From positions 1 through 10,742 of the forward strand of contig CAMLET010000062.1 in the NCBI GenBank assembly GCA_946479125.1: a stretch of 10,742 nucleotides of DNA, in the 5' to 3' direction. The notes below the pieces were generated by a model, which saw only the letters and a program-made list of their open reading frames with translations, did not search any database and had not been told where the DNA came from. Source of the DNA: an uncultured Flavobacteriales bacterium (GTDB taxonomy: Bacteria > Bacteroidota > Bacteroidia > Flavobacteriales > Crocinitomicaceae). A program made the position numbers and the translations under genes. Shown here piece after piece: positions 1-7,792 of the stretch (position 1 is the stretch's first letter; every line of letters begins with the position of its first letter).

Positions 1-521
1 GAACTTCAATGGAGTCACTTGGCGGATTGCGTCCGGCTTTCAAAAAAGATGGTTCTGTTACTGCAGGAAACGCATCCGGATTAAATGACGGAGCTTGTGC
101 TTTGTTGCTGGCTTCAGAAAATGGATTGAAAGAACAAAATTTAAAACCTTTAGCTCGAATTGTTTCAGCAGCTGTTGCAGGAGTTGAACCTCGTATTATG
201 GGGATTGGTCCGGTCGAAGCTTCTCAAAAAGCTTTGAAATTGGCTGGTTTGACATTGGATCAAATGGATGTACTAGAGTTGAATGAGGCGTTTGCTGCTC
301 AGGTTTTGGCTTGTACAAGAACGCTTGGAGTTGTTGATAACGATCCGCGCATCAATCCGAATGGTGGAGCAATTGCACTTGGGCATCCACTAGGAATGTC
401 GGGAGCACGTATTTTACTTGCTGCTGCTAACGAATTGCAACGCTCTAATAAGAAGTATGCTTTGGTTACCATGTGTATTGGTGTTGGACAAGGTTATGCA
501 ACTGTAATTGAACGCGCATAA
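1..521 (+). CDS. pcaF: 3-oxoadipyl-CoA / acetyl-CoA acyltransferase (thiolase), C-terminal part
   Basis: Partial gene: the reading frame is open from the left edge (frame of base 3), so the N-terminal half with the acyl-accepting nucleophilic Cys lies outside the window. Thiolases cleave 3-oxoacyl-CoA with CoA to acetyl-CoA and a shortened acyl-CoA in the cytoplasm. Visible landmarks: the [17 protein letters not shown] segment near the start, the LNEAFAAQ motif (bases ~279-302), [16 protein letters not shown] with the catalytic His at 384-386, and MCIGVGQG with the second catalytic Cys at 474-476. The GIGPV segment and the CIGVGQG form (rather than CIGGGQG) resemble PcaF/PaaJ thiolases of aromatic-compound degradation, but Bacteroidota also use close relatives as general fatty-acid thiolases, so the exact substrate is uncertain. 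The C-terminus looks complete. The next gene starts 40 bases downstream on the same strand, so co-transcription is possible, though the functions are not obviously related. Confidence 0.9.
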   Translation, partial: TSMESLGGLRPAFKKDGSVTAGNASGLNDGACALLLASENGLKEQNLKPLARIVSAAVAGVEPRIMGIGPVEASQKALKLAGLTLDQMDVLELNEAFAAQVLACTRTLGVVDNDPRINPNGGAIALGHPLGMSGARILLAAANELQRSNKKYALVTMCIGVGQGYATVIERA

Positions 522-561
522 ATCCAACCTTTCAGTACATTTCGTATCTTTAAAATTGACG

Positions 562-2157
562 ATGAAAAATTACTCATATTTAGCACTTTGTTTCTTCATC
601 TTATTTGCTGTTTCATGCAAAAAGAAAGAGAAAACTTCGTGGGATACGAATTGGCAATTGCCTTTGGTAGAAGACACCTTATCTCTGGAGGATCTGGCTG
701 ATGAACAAGATGTGATTTCGGTGAATGGAGGTGTTTATGAACTGGCAATTGATCGAGATATCTTTTCGTTGAAACTGAGTGATGTCGTTAAAATTCCGGA
801 TACAACTATTAAACACAATTATGCAATTAACGTTGGTGGTGCAGGAATTACAGTCAATCCGGGCGTAAGTTTTGTCAATAACATTCAGGAGCACGATTTC
901 AACATTGAACCAACACAATTGAAAGTTATCTGGGTGAAATCGGGTGGAATCCATATTAAAGTTGAAAGTCCGATTGAAACAGCTACTATTTTTAAAGTAG
1001 AGTTACCTGGCGTTGTGAAAGACGGACAAATGTTCGTTCAGCAATTCGCCGTTCCTGCAGGTTCTAATGCTAATCCAAGTTCAAGTACAGATTATGTAGA
1101 CTTATCAGGCTATCACATTGATCTTACAGGTCAATACGGAACTTCCTTTAACAAACTTCAATCAAAATTGACGGTTAAATCTGATCCGGCTGGATCAACA
1201 GTTTCCGTTAATAATCTGGACAGTCTGCGTTTTATATTTACAATGGATGAATTGAAACTCGACTATGCCCGTGGTTATTTTGGATCACAGACATTTTCTG
1301 ACACATTGACCAAATCCATTGATGTTCTTACGAAAATTGTTGATGGAACAATTGATCTAGATGCTGCAACTTTGAATTTCAATATCGAAAACGGTTTCAA
1401 ATTGTCGGCCCGAGCAAAATTGATTTCGTTGAAAAACACAAATGTTCAGGGAAGTACCGTAGCATTGTCTCATTCAACTGTGGGGAGTTGGATTAACATT
1501 AATCCGGCATACGGAAACTACAGCAATCTCACTTCTACGAATACAGCAATTGATTTCAACGGCGGAAACAGCAACATTGAACAGTTTTTAGAAAATCACG
1601 GTGCTCAAAACGAAATCGCCTATCAGATTCAGGTAAATCCATGGGGAAATGTTTCGGGTGGCTGGGATGAAGTGTATGACTCCCGACCAATGAACGTGCA
1701 TCTGACAGGAAATCTTCCTTTGAATATTGGTGCCAATAATCTGACAATAATAGATACATTCTCATTCTCTTTGAATCAGAATTATGATGCTACACATATA
1801 GAAAGTGGTGATTTGATTATCGACGTTGACAATGCTTTTCCTTTACAGGCAGATTTAATGCTTTACTTTTTAGATGCAAATGGAAATGTGATCACTCAGT
1901 TTGTTGCAAATAATTCAATTGCTTCAAGCGTTTATGGTCAAATTGTTAATGGAATTCAGCAAAAGAATTCAATTGTTACACTTAACTGTTCTGCCGCTCA
2001 GGTTGAAATGCTGAACAGCGCTAAAAAGGTTTGTGTTAAAGCGGTTTTGAACACACCAGATGAGGTTACCAATCTCTCAACACAAGTTTCTATTCCTGAA
2101 AACGCTTTTTTAAAGTTCAAGATCCGAGCTAAAATTGCAGTTAAACACAATATCTAA
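562..2157 (+). CDS. Large predicted lipoprotein of unknown function
   Basis: 531 residues from the ATG at 562. That start is preferred over an in-frame ATG at 508, which lies inside the thiolase gene and would put 18 polar residues ahead of the signal peptide. From 562 the protein begins with a short lysine-containing n-region, a hydrophobic stretch (residues ~5-18) and a lipobox-like FAVSC with Cys19, followed by KKKEK, a typical Bacteroidota lipoprotein start. The mature part begins SWDTNWQLPLVEDTLSLEDL and continues as a beta-strand-rich, Asn/Thr/Ser-rich chain with no catalytic motif or transmembrane segment that I can identify. I do not recognise a named family. The next gene's ATG shares one base with this stop codon (TAATG), implying translational coupling with the outer-membrane barrel. 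Inferred: an outer-membrane-anchored partner of the next two products. Confidence 0.85.
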   Translation: MKNYSYLALCFFILFAVSCKKKEKTSWDTNWQLPLVEDTLSLEDLADEQDVISVNGGVYELAIDRDIFSLKLSDVVKIPDTTIKHNYAINVGGAGITVNPGVSFVNNIQEHDFNIEPTQLKVIWVKSGGIHIKVESPIETATIFKVELPGVVKDGQMFVQQFAVPAGSNANPSSSTDYVDLSGYHIDLTGQYGTSFNKLQSKLTVKSDPAGSTVSVNNLDSLRFIFTMDELKLDYARGYFGSQTFSDTLTKSIDVLTKIVDGTIDLDAATLNFNIENGFKLSARAKLISLKNTNVQGSTVALSHSTVGSWININPAYGNYSNLTSTNTAIDFNGGNSNIEQFLENHGAQNEIAYQIQVNPWGNVSGGWDEVYDSRPMNVHLTGNLPLNIGANNLTIIDTFSFSLNQNYDATHIESGDLIIDVDNAFPLQADLMLYFLDANGNVITQFVANNSIASSVYGQIVNGIQQKNSIVTLNCSAAQVEMLNSAKKVCVKAVLNTPDEVTNLSTQVSIPENAFLKFKIRAKIAVKHNI

Positions 2158-3395
2158 TGAAGTATTTTTTAGCCCTGTTTTTAGTATTCAATTGTTTAAC
2201 GGGAAAGGCTCAAACCAATTTGCCGGAAGGATTTGATACCATCAACGGTTATGGAAAGCAGCTTATTGTAAACGGACAATTCGATATTCAATCGACTTCG
2301 TTTAAAAATGAAATGCTGAACAAATTGGTTTACGGCGGTTATATTGATCAGGAAATGAAAGACAGGTCTTTCGATAAACATGGAAGTATCAATTTTGCCG
2401 GAATTCTTTCAAATAACGATGTCACTTATTTTCATGGCAGCGATTCCTTGTTCAAAAATGGAAAATGGGATTGGGGTGTTAAAGCCGGATATTATGCTTT
2501 AGGCTCAGTTAAATACGGCAAAGATCCTTTTGGTCTGGTATTCTACGGAAATGAAGGTTATTTGGGGGATACCGCTTTTTTTACGAAGACAAGCATCAGT
2601 TTTACCCGTTTTCAGAAAGTAGGGTTCGGTTTAAGAAATAAAGAGAATGGAAGTTACTTCTTTCTCAACATGGTAAACGTTCAGGATCAGTTTAAAGGTG
2701 AAATCACAAAAGGACAATTGTATCAAAGTGCTGATGCATCTGTAGTAAAGTTGAATGTTCACGGTGATTTAGCTTACACTACCGGAAAGCAGTTTTCAAA
2801 AGGTTTGGGAGTTTGTATTGATGCTGGCTACAAACTGAAAGTTCCCTGGATAAAAGGAACACAAACGGTTATGGAATTAAGTGTTTCGAATATTGGATTT
2901 GCAATGATTAACTCGCCGATGCAGCGTTATCAGGCTGATTCAACATATTCATTCAGCGGTTTCAGATTAAATCAATTGTTTGGTGACAATTCACCTTTCA
3001 ACAGAGATGATTACAGCGTTCTGGATTCTCTTGGTATCGATCATGATTCAACTTACACCAGAGCTTATGCGCTTCCGGGATACATTCAGGCTGGAAAACT
3101 GATTGATTTTAATAGCGATAAAAAACTGCAATCCTATTTTGGGGTTCGTTTGTTTCCAACTTTGAAATCGAATTCGGTAATCTATGCCGGAGCAGCTTAT
3201 AAACCTGTGAAATCCATTTTGTTGGTTGCCAACGTAAATTACGGTGGTTTCACAACATTCAGAGGAGGTTTGTCTGCAACGTATGTGGGTAAAAAAATGA
3301 CTTTGTCGGTTGGAACCGATGATATTATCGGTGTGTGTTATAGTGGCGGATTTGGTAAATCAGCATATTTAAGAACAGTATGGAATCTAGATTAA
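2157..3395 (+). CDS. Predicted outer-membrane beta-barrel protein, DUF5723-like
   Basis: 412 residues with a clear signal peptide (residues 1-19, ending GKAQ). The rest is patterned as alternating beta strands with many aromatic and glycine residues (for example KWDWGVKAGYYALGSVKYG, FGLVFYGNEGYLGDTAFF, LFPTLKSNSVIYAGAAYKP), as expected for a membrane barrel. The segment GLVFYGNEGYLGD and the following FTRFQKVGFGL recall the DUF5723 proteins of Bacteroidota, from memory; the family call needs a profile search. It lies between a lipoprotein gene (one-base overlap) and a T9SS cargo gene (16-base overlap), so the three are very likely made together. A role as a surface pore or assembly partner is inference. 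PorV/FadL-type barrels are an alternative, but their signature sequences are not evident. Confidence 0.8.
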   Translation: MKYFLALFLVFNCLTGKAQTNLPEGFDTINGYGKQLIVNGQFDIQSTSFKNEMLNKLVYGGYIDQEMKDRSFDKHGSINFAGILSNNDVTYFHGSDSLFKNGKWDWGVKAGYYALGSVKYGKDPFGLVFYGNEGYLGDTAFFTKTSISFTRFQKVGFGLRNKENGSYFFLNMVNVQDQFKGEITKGQLYQSADASVVKLNVHGDLAYTTGKQFSKGLGVCIDAGYKLKVPWIKGTQTVMELSVSNIGFAMINSPMQRYQADSTYSFSGFRLNQLFGDNSPFNRDDYSVLDSLGIDHDSTYTRAYALPGYIQAGKLIDFNSDKKLQSYFGVRLFPTLKSNSVIYAGAAYKPVKSILLVANVNYGGFTTFRGGLSATYVGKKMTLSVGTDDIIGVCYSGGFGKSAYLRTVWNLD

Positions 3396-4852
3396 GTACA
3401 TTATTCGGCTTTTTGTTTTTGACTGTTGTTGGTTTTTCACAGCCTGCATCTTTCTACAAAGTGTTTTCAGGAAATGGTTACGACGAAGCTCAGGGATTGA
3501 CACAGCTTGTCGATTCTTCTTACTTGATCACTGGTTCATCTTCAAGTTTTGAAAATGCGCCAAATCAGGCTTTCCTGATGAATTTGGATAAACAAGGAAA
3601 TTACCTTTGGTCAAAAGCTTATGGTGGTTCTGAATTTGAAGAAGGAAAGCGTGTGTTTTCAGTCGATAATTTTGGTCATTACGTTATCGGAACTTCGAAT
3701 AGCGGAGTTTCACATAATTTTGATGCTTACTTGTTTTTTACCAATCCTGCAGGCGATTTACAGTGGGAGAAATATTTTGATTACGGTTCGTGGGAGCGCG
3801 TTCACAGTGCAATAATGCTCGCTGATACAAGTATTATTGCCGTTGCAGAAACGGATAGTACTGTGGATGGAAACGTTGATTTTTACATGTTTCGTGTAGA
3901 TAAAAATGGCGACATGATCTGGAGTAAGAAATGGGGGACAAGTGGTGATGATTTTCTAAGAGCCATAAACATTGTTTCTGATACCACATTTGCGATTTGC
4001 GGAACGGAATACGTTGCCGATTCACTTGTCAATAAAGGTTATGTGGGATATTTCCATAACGATGGAACAATGTATTGGGATTCTACCTATTGTGGTAATG
4101 GCTGGGGAGAATTGAACGATATTCGTTACTACGATAACCGACTATTGGCCATTGGGCAAAGAAAACTTCCTGGCGCTCAGTATTGGGATTATTACAATGT
4201 GGACATTAATCTAGTTGGTGATCAAATCTATGATTTCTATTTTACTACTGGAACAGGAACGGGTAGATATACGCATTATGTGCGCTATACTGCGTCTGTA
4301 GATAAGTACTTTGTTATTCGACAAGTGGAAGATCCTGGTTTTCCAACTTTTGCTGATGGAGAAGATAACATTTGCTCGAGGTATGCAGCAGGATTTTACT
4401 GGGATGTAAGCGATGCTGGTTACAACAATATTGGTCAGGATAATGTAAATCAGATTATTGCTACAAAAGACGGATTTGCTGCCTTTGTGGGGTCTCATGA
4501 ATATTACTGTTGTGGCGGAAGTTCACTTTTCATCGTGAAGATCGGTAGTGATTCTTACTATCCTCCGGGTGTTACAAACCCTGTTATCTATGACATGCTC
4601 GATGCAAAGGAGAATGATGAACTGTTGAATGTTTCTGTTTATCCTAATCCGTTTGAAAACGAGGTCACCGTAGAGCTTCCAGAAAATGAAGTGGTAGATG
4701 TGGTAGTTTACAACGAACTTGGTCAGGAGTTGGAAACGATTGCAAATAAAGCCGGAAACTTTACCCTTTCAACAAATAATTATCCAAAAGGAATTTACTT
4801 TTTCAAAATTCTTTCCGAAAACGGAAGTGCAATGGTGAAATTGGTTAAGTAA
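3380..4852 (+). CDS. T9SS-exported beta-propeller-like protein with type A sorting domain
   Basis: 490 residues. The N-terminus is a signal peptide (residues 1-21, ending VVGFSQ). The body has repeated ~50-residue blade-like units: FLMNLDKQGNYLWSKAYGG, then FRVDKNGDMIWSKKWGTSGDD, then VGYFHNDGTMYWDSTYCG, each followed by a stretch of the V-D-x-x-Y-x-I-x-G-T type. This resembles the propeller-like repeats common in Bacteroidota surface proteins. Residues ~417-490 form a type A T9SS sorting domain (NVSVYPNPF start, YNELGQEL core, YPKGIYFFKI, ending MVKLVK), which sends the protein through the outer membrane, where it is usually cleaved. The start at 3380 overlaps the barrel gene by 16 bases and gives an intact signal peptide with no better alternative. 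Binding partner or ligand unknown. No catalytic motif seen. Confidence 0.9.
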   Translation: MESRLSTLFGFLFLTVVGFSQPASFYKVFSGNGYDEAQGLTQLVDSSYLITGSSSSFENAPNQAFLMNLDKQGNYLWSKAYGGSEFEEGKRVFSVDNFGHYVIGTSNSGVSHNFDAYLFFTNPAGDLQWEKYFDYGSWERVHSAIMLADTSIIAVAETDSTVDGNVDFYMFRVDKNGDMIWSKKWGTSGDDFLRAINIVSDTTFAICGTEYVADSLVNKGYVGYFHNDGTMYWDSTYCGNGWGELNDIRYYDNRLLAIGQRKLPGAQYWDYYNVDINLVGDQIYDFYFTTGTGTGRYTHYVRYTASVDKYFVIRQVEDPGFPTFADGEDNICSRYAAGFYWDVSDAGYNNIGQDNVNQIIATKDGFAAFVGSHEYYCCGGSSLFIVKIGSDSYYPPGVTNPVIYDMLDAKENDELLNVSVYPNPFENEVTVELPENEVVDVVVYNELGQELETIANKAGNFTLSTNNYPKGIYFFKILSENGSAMVKLVK

Positions 4853-4862
4853 CTGCCCTTTT

Positions 4863-4976
4863 CGATACTATTCCTCCTCCCGTCGGAATCACTCAAAGTG
4901 ACAGTTTCTTAAGTTCATTTAGTGGACTAGAATGGTAGCTGAGTTTCGGTCATCGAGCGTAGTCGAGATGTCGAAG
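4863..4976. repeat. Two fragments resembling Bacteroidota intergenic repetitive elements
   Basis: The gap between convergent genes holds two pieces that look like short repeats scattered through many Bacteroidota genomes. The first (about 4871-4903) reads TTCCTCCTCCCGTCGGAATC then ACTCAAAGTGACAG and contains a small hairpin (TCACT-CAA-AGTGA, 4889-4901) followed by a T-rich stretch, perhaps a weak terminator for the upstream operon. The second (about 4945-4976) reads TCGGTCATCGAGCGTAG then TCGAGATGTCGAAG, with TCGAG repeated at a 10-base step, and on the other strand matches the familiar TCTCGACTACGCTCGATGACC-type element. Recognition is from memory of such repeats; copy number in this genome is unknown. 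Confidence 0.5.
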
Positions 4977-5495
4977 TCACCAGTGACAATCTTCTTCAAT
5001 GTTCCATTTCGACTGCACGCGTAAGATTTGTTCCACAATTTCACGAACACAACCTTGTCCGCCCAATAGTTGACTTTGATAATGAACATTGGCTTTTACG
5101 TCACTCGCTGCATCTTGCGGACAACATGAAAATCCAACTCTGCGAAGAACAGGAATGTCTGGAATATCATCGCCCATGTACATGATCTCCTCTTCATTCA
5201 ATTGATGTCTGCTTACAATTTCTTCGTATACTTTCAGTTTATCGTTAGCACGTAAGTGAACTTCTGTAGCTCCTGTTCCAAGTAAACGCTCTTTTAGTTC
5301 TTCTGACTTTCCGCCAGTGATGATGAAGATCTTAAACCCTTTTTTTACGGCAAGTTGTAAAATGTATCCATCTTTGGAATGAAGTGCACGAACAACTTCG
5401 CCCTTCAGCATATAGATTTGACCATCAGTAAGAACGCCGTCTACATCGAACATAAGCGTTTTGATTTTTGGAAGTCGTTCTTTGTAACTGATCAT
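4977..5495 (-). CDS. kdsC: 3-deoxy-D-manno-octulosonate 8-phosphate phosphatase (HAD superfamily, KdsC-like)
   Basis: 172 residues, normal for the capless KdsC-type HAD phosphatases. It hydrolyses KDO-8-phosphate to KDO and phosphate in the cytoplasm, a step in making the inner core of lipopolysaccharide. Motif I is FDVDGVLTDG (nucleophile Asp17, acid/base Asp19), motif II IITGG (Thr60), motif III is Lys86 in RANDKLKVY, and motif IV is YMGDDIPDIPVL (Asp109, Asp110, Asp113) for Mg2+. The family's C-terminal GGQGCVREIVEQIL is present, after which an unusual tail (VQSKWNIEEDCHW) runs up to the neighbouring repeat. The start overlaps the upstream DUF2520 gene by four bases (ATGA), indicating an operon. 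Related HAD phosphatases acting on other sugar phosphates (YrbI-type) cannot be excluded, but KdsC is the best fit. Confidence 0.9.
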   Translation of the reverse strand: MISYKERLPKIKTLMFDVDGVLTDGQIYMLKGEVVRALHSKDGYILQLAVKKGFKIFIITGGKSEELKERLLGTGATEVHLRANDKLKVYEEIVSRHQLNEEEIMYMGDDIPDIPVLRRVGFSCCPQDAASDVKANVHYQSQLLGGQGCVREIVEQILRVQSKWNIEEDCHW

Positions 5496-6247
5496 TGATT
5501 AGATTTTTGATGAATACTTTCAGAAATAGTAGCGTAAACTTTAGCCTTCATTTCGTCGAGTAACTGTAAATGTTTTTCGATTGTTTCTTTATCGCCACGT
5601 TGTGCCGGACCCGTTTGATCACCGAACGAAGCGCCTTTCTTCACTTTTCGGAACGTTTCGTCAATAAGCGCCTCAAACCAGGAGAATTCCACACCTTTTG
5701 ATTGTGCAAATTCGTTTGCCAACGCTGAAATGTGGTGCGTGAAATTGTTCAGGAAAACTGCTGTAACATGAAGGTTTAAACGGCTTTCTGCATTCATTTG
5801 AATTGCTTCTTTACCCAACACATTTCCCAGTTCTATTAGTTTTCCTTCGAATGTTTTGTTTTCAGTTTCAATGAAGAATGGGATTTTTTCAAAGTCGATT
5901 ATTGCATCTTTCGAAAAGCTTTGAAGCGGATAAAAAACGCCAGACTCAAATGAAGAACTATTTAGATTTCTGATATCAAAAGTTCCGGAAGTTGTAACAC
6001 AATTACTGTAGTTCAAAGCGTTCGCAAGAACTTCTTTAAGATGATCATCCTGAACGCAAACTATGGTTAGTTCGGCTTTAGATAAATCAGAATAAGATGA
6101 GAATGAATTGATTTGATGATTTTCGGAAAACTGGATTGTCTTTTCTTTGGAACTACCCAAAACACCAACAATTTCTATTGAGCATTGTTTTAAACGCTTG
6201 GCAAGATGCGTTGCTACGTTTCCTGTACCAATAAGGGCAATTTTCAT
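5492..6247 (-). CDS. Rossmann-fold and DUF2520 domain protein (predicted NAD(P)-dependent oxidoreductase-like)
   Basis: 251 residues from the ATG at 6247; a GTG three bases earlier is possible but less likely. The N-terminal half is a Rossmann fold of the F420-dependent NADP reductase/ProC type: KIALIGTGNVATHLAKRL with the GxGxxA nucleotide-binding loop at residues 7-12, then the TIVCVQDDHL strand (~61-70) and TTSGTFD (~85-91). GVFYPLQSFSK (~103-113) leads into the C-terminal helical DUF2520 domain, with LHVTAVFLNNFTHHISALANE (~159-179) and QTGPAQRGDKETIEKHL (~211-227) as landmarks. Substrate and reaction are not established for this family to my knowledge. In Bacteroidota it is often found next to a KdsC-like HAD gene, as here, with a 4-base overlap. 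A possible RNA hairpin encloses its start codon (separate entry). Confidence 0.9.
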   Translation of the reverse strand: MKIALIGTGNVATHLAKRLKQCSIEIVGVLGSSKEKTIQFSENHQINSFSSYSDLSKAELTIVCVQDDHLKEVLANALNYSNCVTTSGTFDIRNLNSSSFESGVFYPLQSFSKDAIIDFEKIPFFIETENKTFEGKLIELGNVLGKEAIQMNAESRLNLHVTAVFLNNFTHHISALANEFAQSKGVEFSWFEALIDETFRKVKKGASFGDQTGPAQRGDKETIEKHLQLLDEMKAKVYATISESIHQKSNQ

Positions 6248-6296
6248 CACAACTCAAAAATACTGAATCGAAATGGAAATTGCCCTTAGTTATTGG
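6228..6296 (-). promoter_or_regulatory. Inverted repeat around the start of the DUF2520 gene
   Basis: TAAGGGCAATTT (6232-6243) is perfectly complementary to AAATTGCCCTTA (6277-6288). Beyond it CCAA (6228-6231) can pair with TTGG (6293-6296) across a four-base bulge. The loop of about 33 bases contains the start codon of the DUF2520 gene, and one arm is formed by its codons 2-6. In mRNA from the minus strand the hairpin would begin a few bases after the stop codon of the preceding T9SS cargo gene and could limit read-through or translation of DUF2520-kdsC. There is no T tract, so it is not a standard intrinsic terminator. The pairing is visible; regulation is inference. Confidence 0.45.
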
Positions 6297-6301
6297 ATAT
6301 T

Positions 6302-7768
6302 CTATTCCAGAATTAATAGGGTAGAACGAAGGTTCCCCATTTCATCCGTTGAACGTAAAGTGTAAGTTCCTTTTGCATGACCACTTACATCAACTGAAAC
6401 TCCGGTATTTCCTTTTGAATAAGGTAACTCCCAGCTTCTTCCCGTCAAATCAATTAGATCAACTGTTTTTATACTGAACGCTTTCTCTTTTACAAGAACC
6501 AATCCCGTTGTTGGATTTGGATATGCTTCTAAGTCAGTAACAATATTGTATTCAACAGGAATTGTATTGGTGAAGTGCGCTTTACCATCAAGGTCAACCT
6601 GTTTTAAGCGATAGTAATTCACTCCTTCTACTGGATTTTCATCGGTAAAAGAGTACGAAAGAGGTGTACTGCTATTTCCAGCTGCCTCAACAAAGCCTAA
6701 GGTTTCCCAAATTCCTCCATTTGCCAATCGTTGAATAGCGTAATAATCACTGTTTGTTTCACTCTCAGTAGTCCAACTTAAACGAACCATGTTGTTCGCC
6801 AGATTGGCTTGCCAACTAGTATATCCAACGGGTAGTGGAACGATACCACAATTCGTAGTTGCCGTTCCTCCCCCTCCAGCATTGTTTACACTAATGTTTT
6901 GAATAGTGTTTGCATAATTGGTGACGAGCAGTACATAAACTTGTCCAGAGGTTACTCCAGGAACACTCACTTGTTCCGTAGCCGCAGTTGAATAAGAGCA
7001 ATCCGATGGTGTGCCGTAGTTGTTACATGCACTGTATCCTGCTGTAAGATTAGGGAACGGTCCCCAAATCGCAAAATCCACATCAGAACCTGCCGAAATA
7101 TTCACTACCAGATTTCCTCCCGTTGCAATTTCAAGGTAATACCAGCTTGGGTTGGGTGAAGTGTTAAGACAGCCATAGTTGTTTCCGGGATTGGCTTGAG
7201 ATGCAGGAACTCCGCCAGAATTTGCTGAAAACGTAATTGGTGATCCGGAACAAATTGGCGTTTGAGTTGAACAAATAGCGTTTCCTGTCGGAGGTAATAC
7301 GCTTGTTGCACATATGCCGAAGGTTCCGGTGCCGCCACCATTTCGCCAAAAGCGAACGTAGTAAGTTGCTCCTGGTGTTAAATTGTAAGTAGTGAAAGAA
7401 GGCATAAAGCTTCCCGCAAAATTGTCTATACACAAAACTTGTGTTAACGAAGCACATGGACCAGAATAAAGGGCCATTACACCATCGCCAATTGATCCAG
7501 CTGTAGTTTGAATGCGAATACTACCTGTTAAGGGAGCTACTAAACTGTACCAAACATCTGGACCCATAAATCCACAAGAAGGACTTCCTCCGTTTGCTGC
7601 ATCTGTTTGTGCTGTTGCACCAACTGTAGTTCCAGCAGTGCTAAGACAAAGAACATTGACAGGTAAATTTGTAGCACCACAAGGCGTATTAGTCTGTGCT
7701 GTTGTTTTTTGATTGAATAAAATGGTGATAGCGAGGGTTAGAACAAAAGATATTTTCTTTGCTTTCAT
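6302..7768 (-). CDS. T9SS-exported multidomain surface protein, copy 2 of a tandem pair
   Basis: 488 residues from the ATG at 7768; a TTG three codons upstream is less likely. The signal peptide is residues 1-25 (ending KTTAQ). Domain 1 (~28-158) looks like a PPC-type beta sandwich: PDVWYSLVAP, GVMALYSGPCASL and TYYVRFWRNGGGTGTFGIC. Domain 2 (~167-305) is a second Cys-rich beta domain starting ICSTQTPICSGSPITF, with SWYYLEIATGG, DVDFAIWGPF, DCSYS and GQVYVLLVTNY. Next comes an Fn3-like segment (~312-405; VRLSWTTESETNSDYYAIQR, VNYYRLKQVDLDGKA), then a type A sorting domain (413-488; LEAYPNPTTG to the C-terminal LLILE). It is collinear with the protein at 8409-9857 along its whole length; in the sorting domain I count about 50 of 76 identical positions. 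It follows its small partner gene by 24 bases. Role unknown; probably surface-exposed or released, perhaps adhesive. Confidence 0.92.
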   Translation of the reverse strand: MKAKKISFVLTLAITILFNQKTTAQTNTPCGATNLPVNVLCLSTAGTTVGATAQTDAANGGSPSCGFMGPDVWYSLVAPLTGSIRIQTTAGSIGDGVMALYSGPCASLTQVLCIDNFAGSFMPSFTTYNLTPGATYYVRFWRNGGGTGTFGICATSVLPPTGNAICSTQTPICSGSPITFSANSGGVPASQANPGNNYGCLNTSPNPSWYYLEIATGGNLVVNISAGSDVDFAIWGPFPNLTAGYSACNNYGTPSDCSYSTAATEQVSVPGVTSGQVYVLLVTNYANTIQNISVNNAGGGGTATTNCGIVPLPVGYTSWQANLANNMVRLSWTTESETNSDYYAIQRLANGGIWETLGFVEAAGNSSTPLSYSFTDENPVEGVNYYRLKQVDLDGKAHFTNTIPVEYNIVTDLEAYPNPTTGLVLVKEKAFSIKTVDLIDLTGRSWELPYSKGNTGVSVDVSGHAKGTYTLRSTDEMGNLRSTLLILE

Positions 7769-7792
7769 AATTGTCAAAATTCAATGATTGAA

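Noticed and set aside
522..561. Bacteroidota-type promoter upstream of the lipoprotein gene (TATCTTTA at 545-552)
   Set aside because: The -7-like octamer is close to TAnnTTTG but no TTTG element sits at the required distance, so the match is too weak to annotate.
4211..4498. 95-codon open frame on the minus strand inside the T9SS propeller-like gene
   Set aside because: It lies wholly within a well-supported gene, has no signal, domain or start context, and its composition is that of an antisense shadow.
7105..7457. Two overlapping minus-strand open frames within the second T9SS cargo gene
   Set aside because: They are alternate frames of a gene whose paralogue confirms the main frame; neither shows a recognisable protein pattern.
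7512..7712. Plus-strand 66-codon frame opposite the signal peptide and first domain of the second cargo gene
   Set aside because: Antisense shadow with no supporting features.
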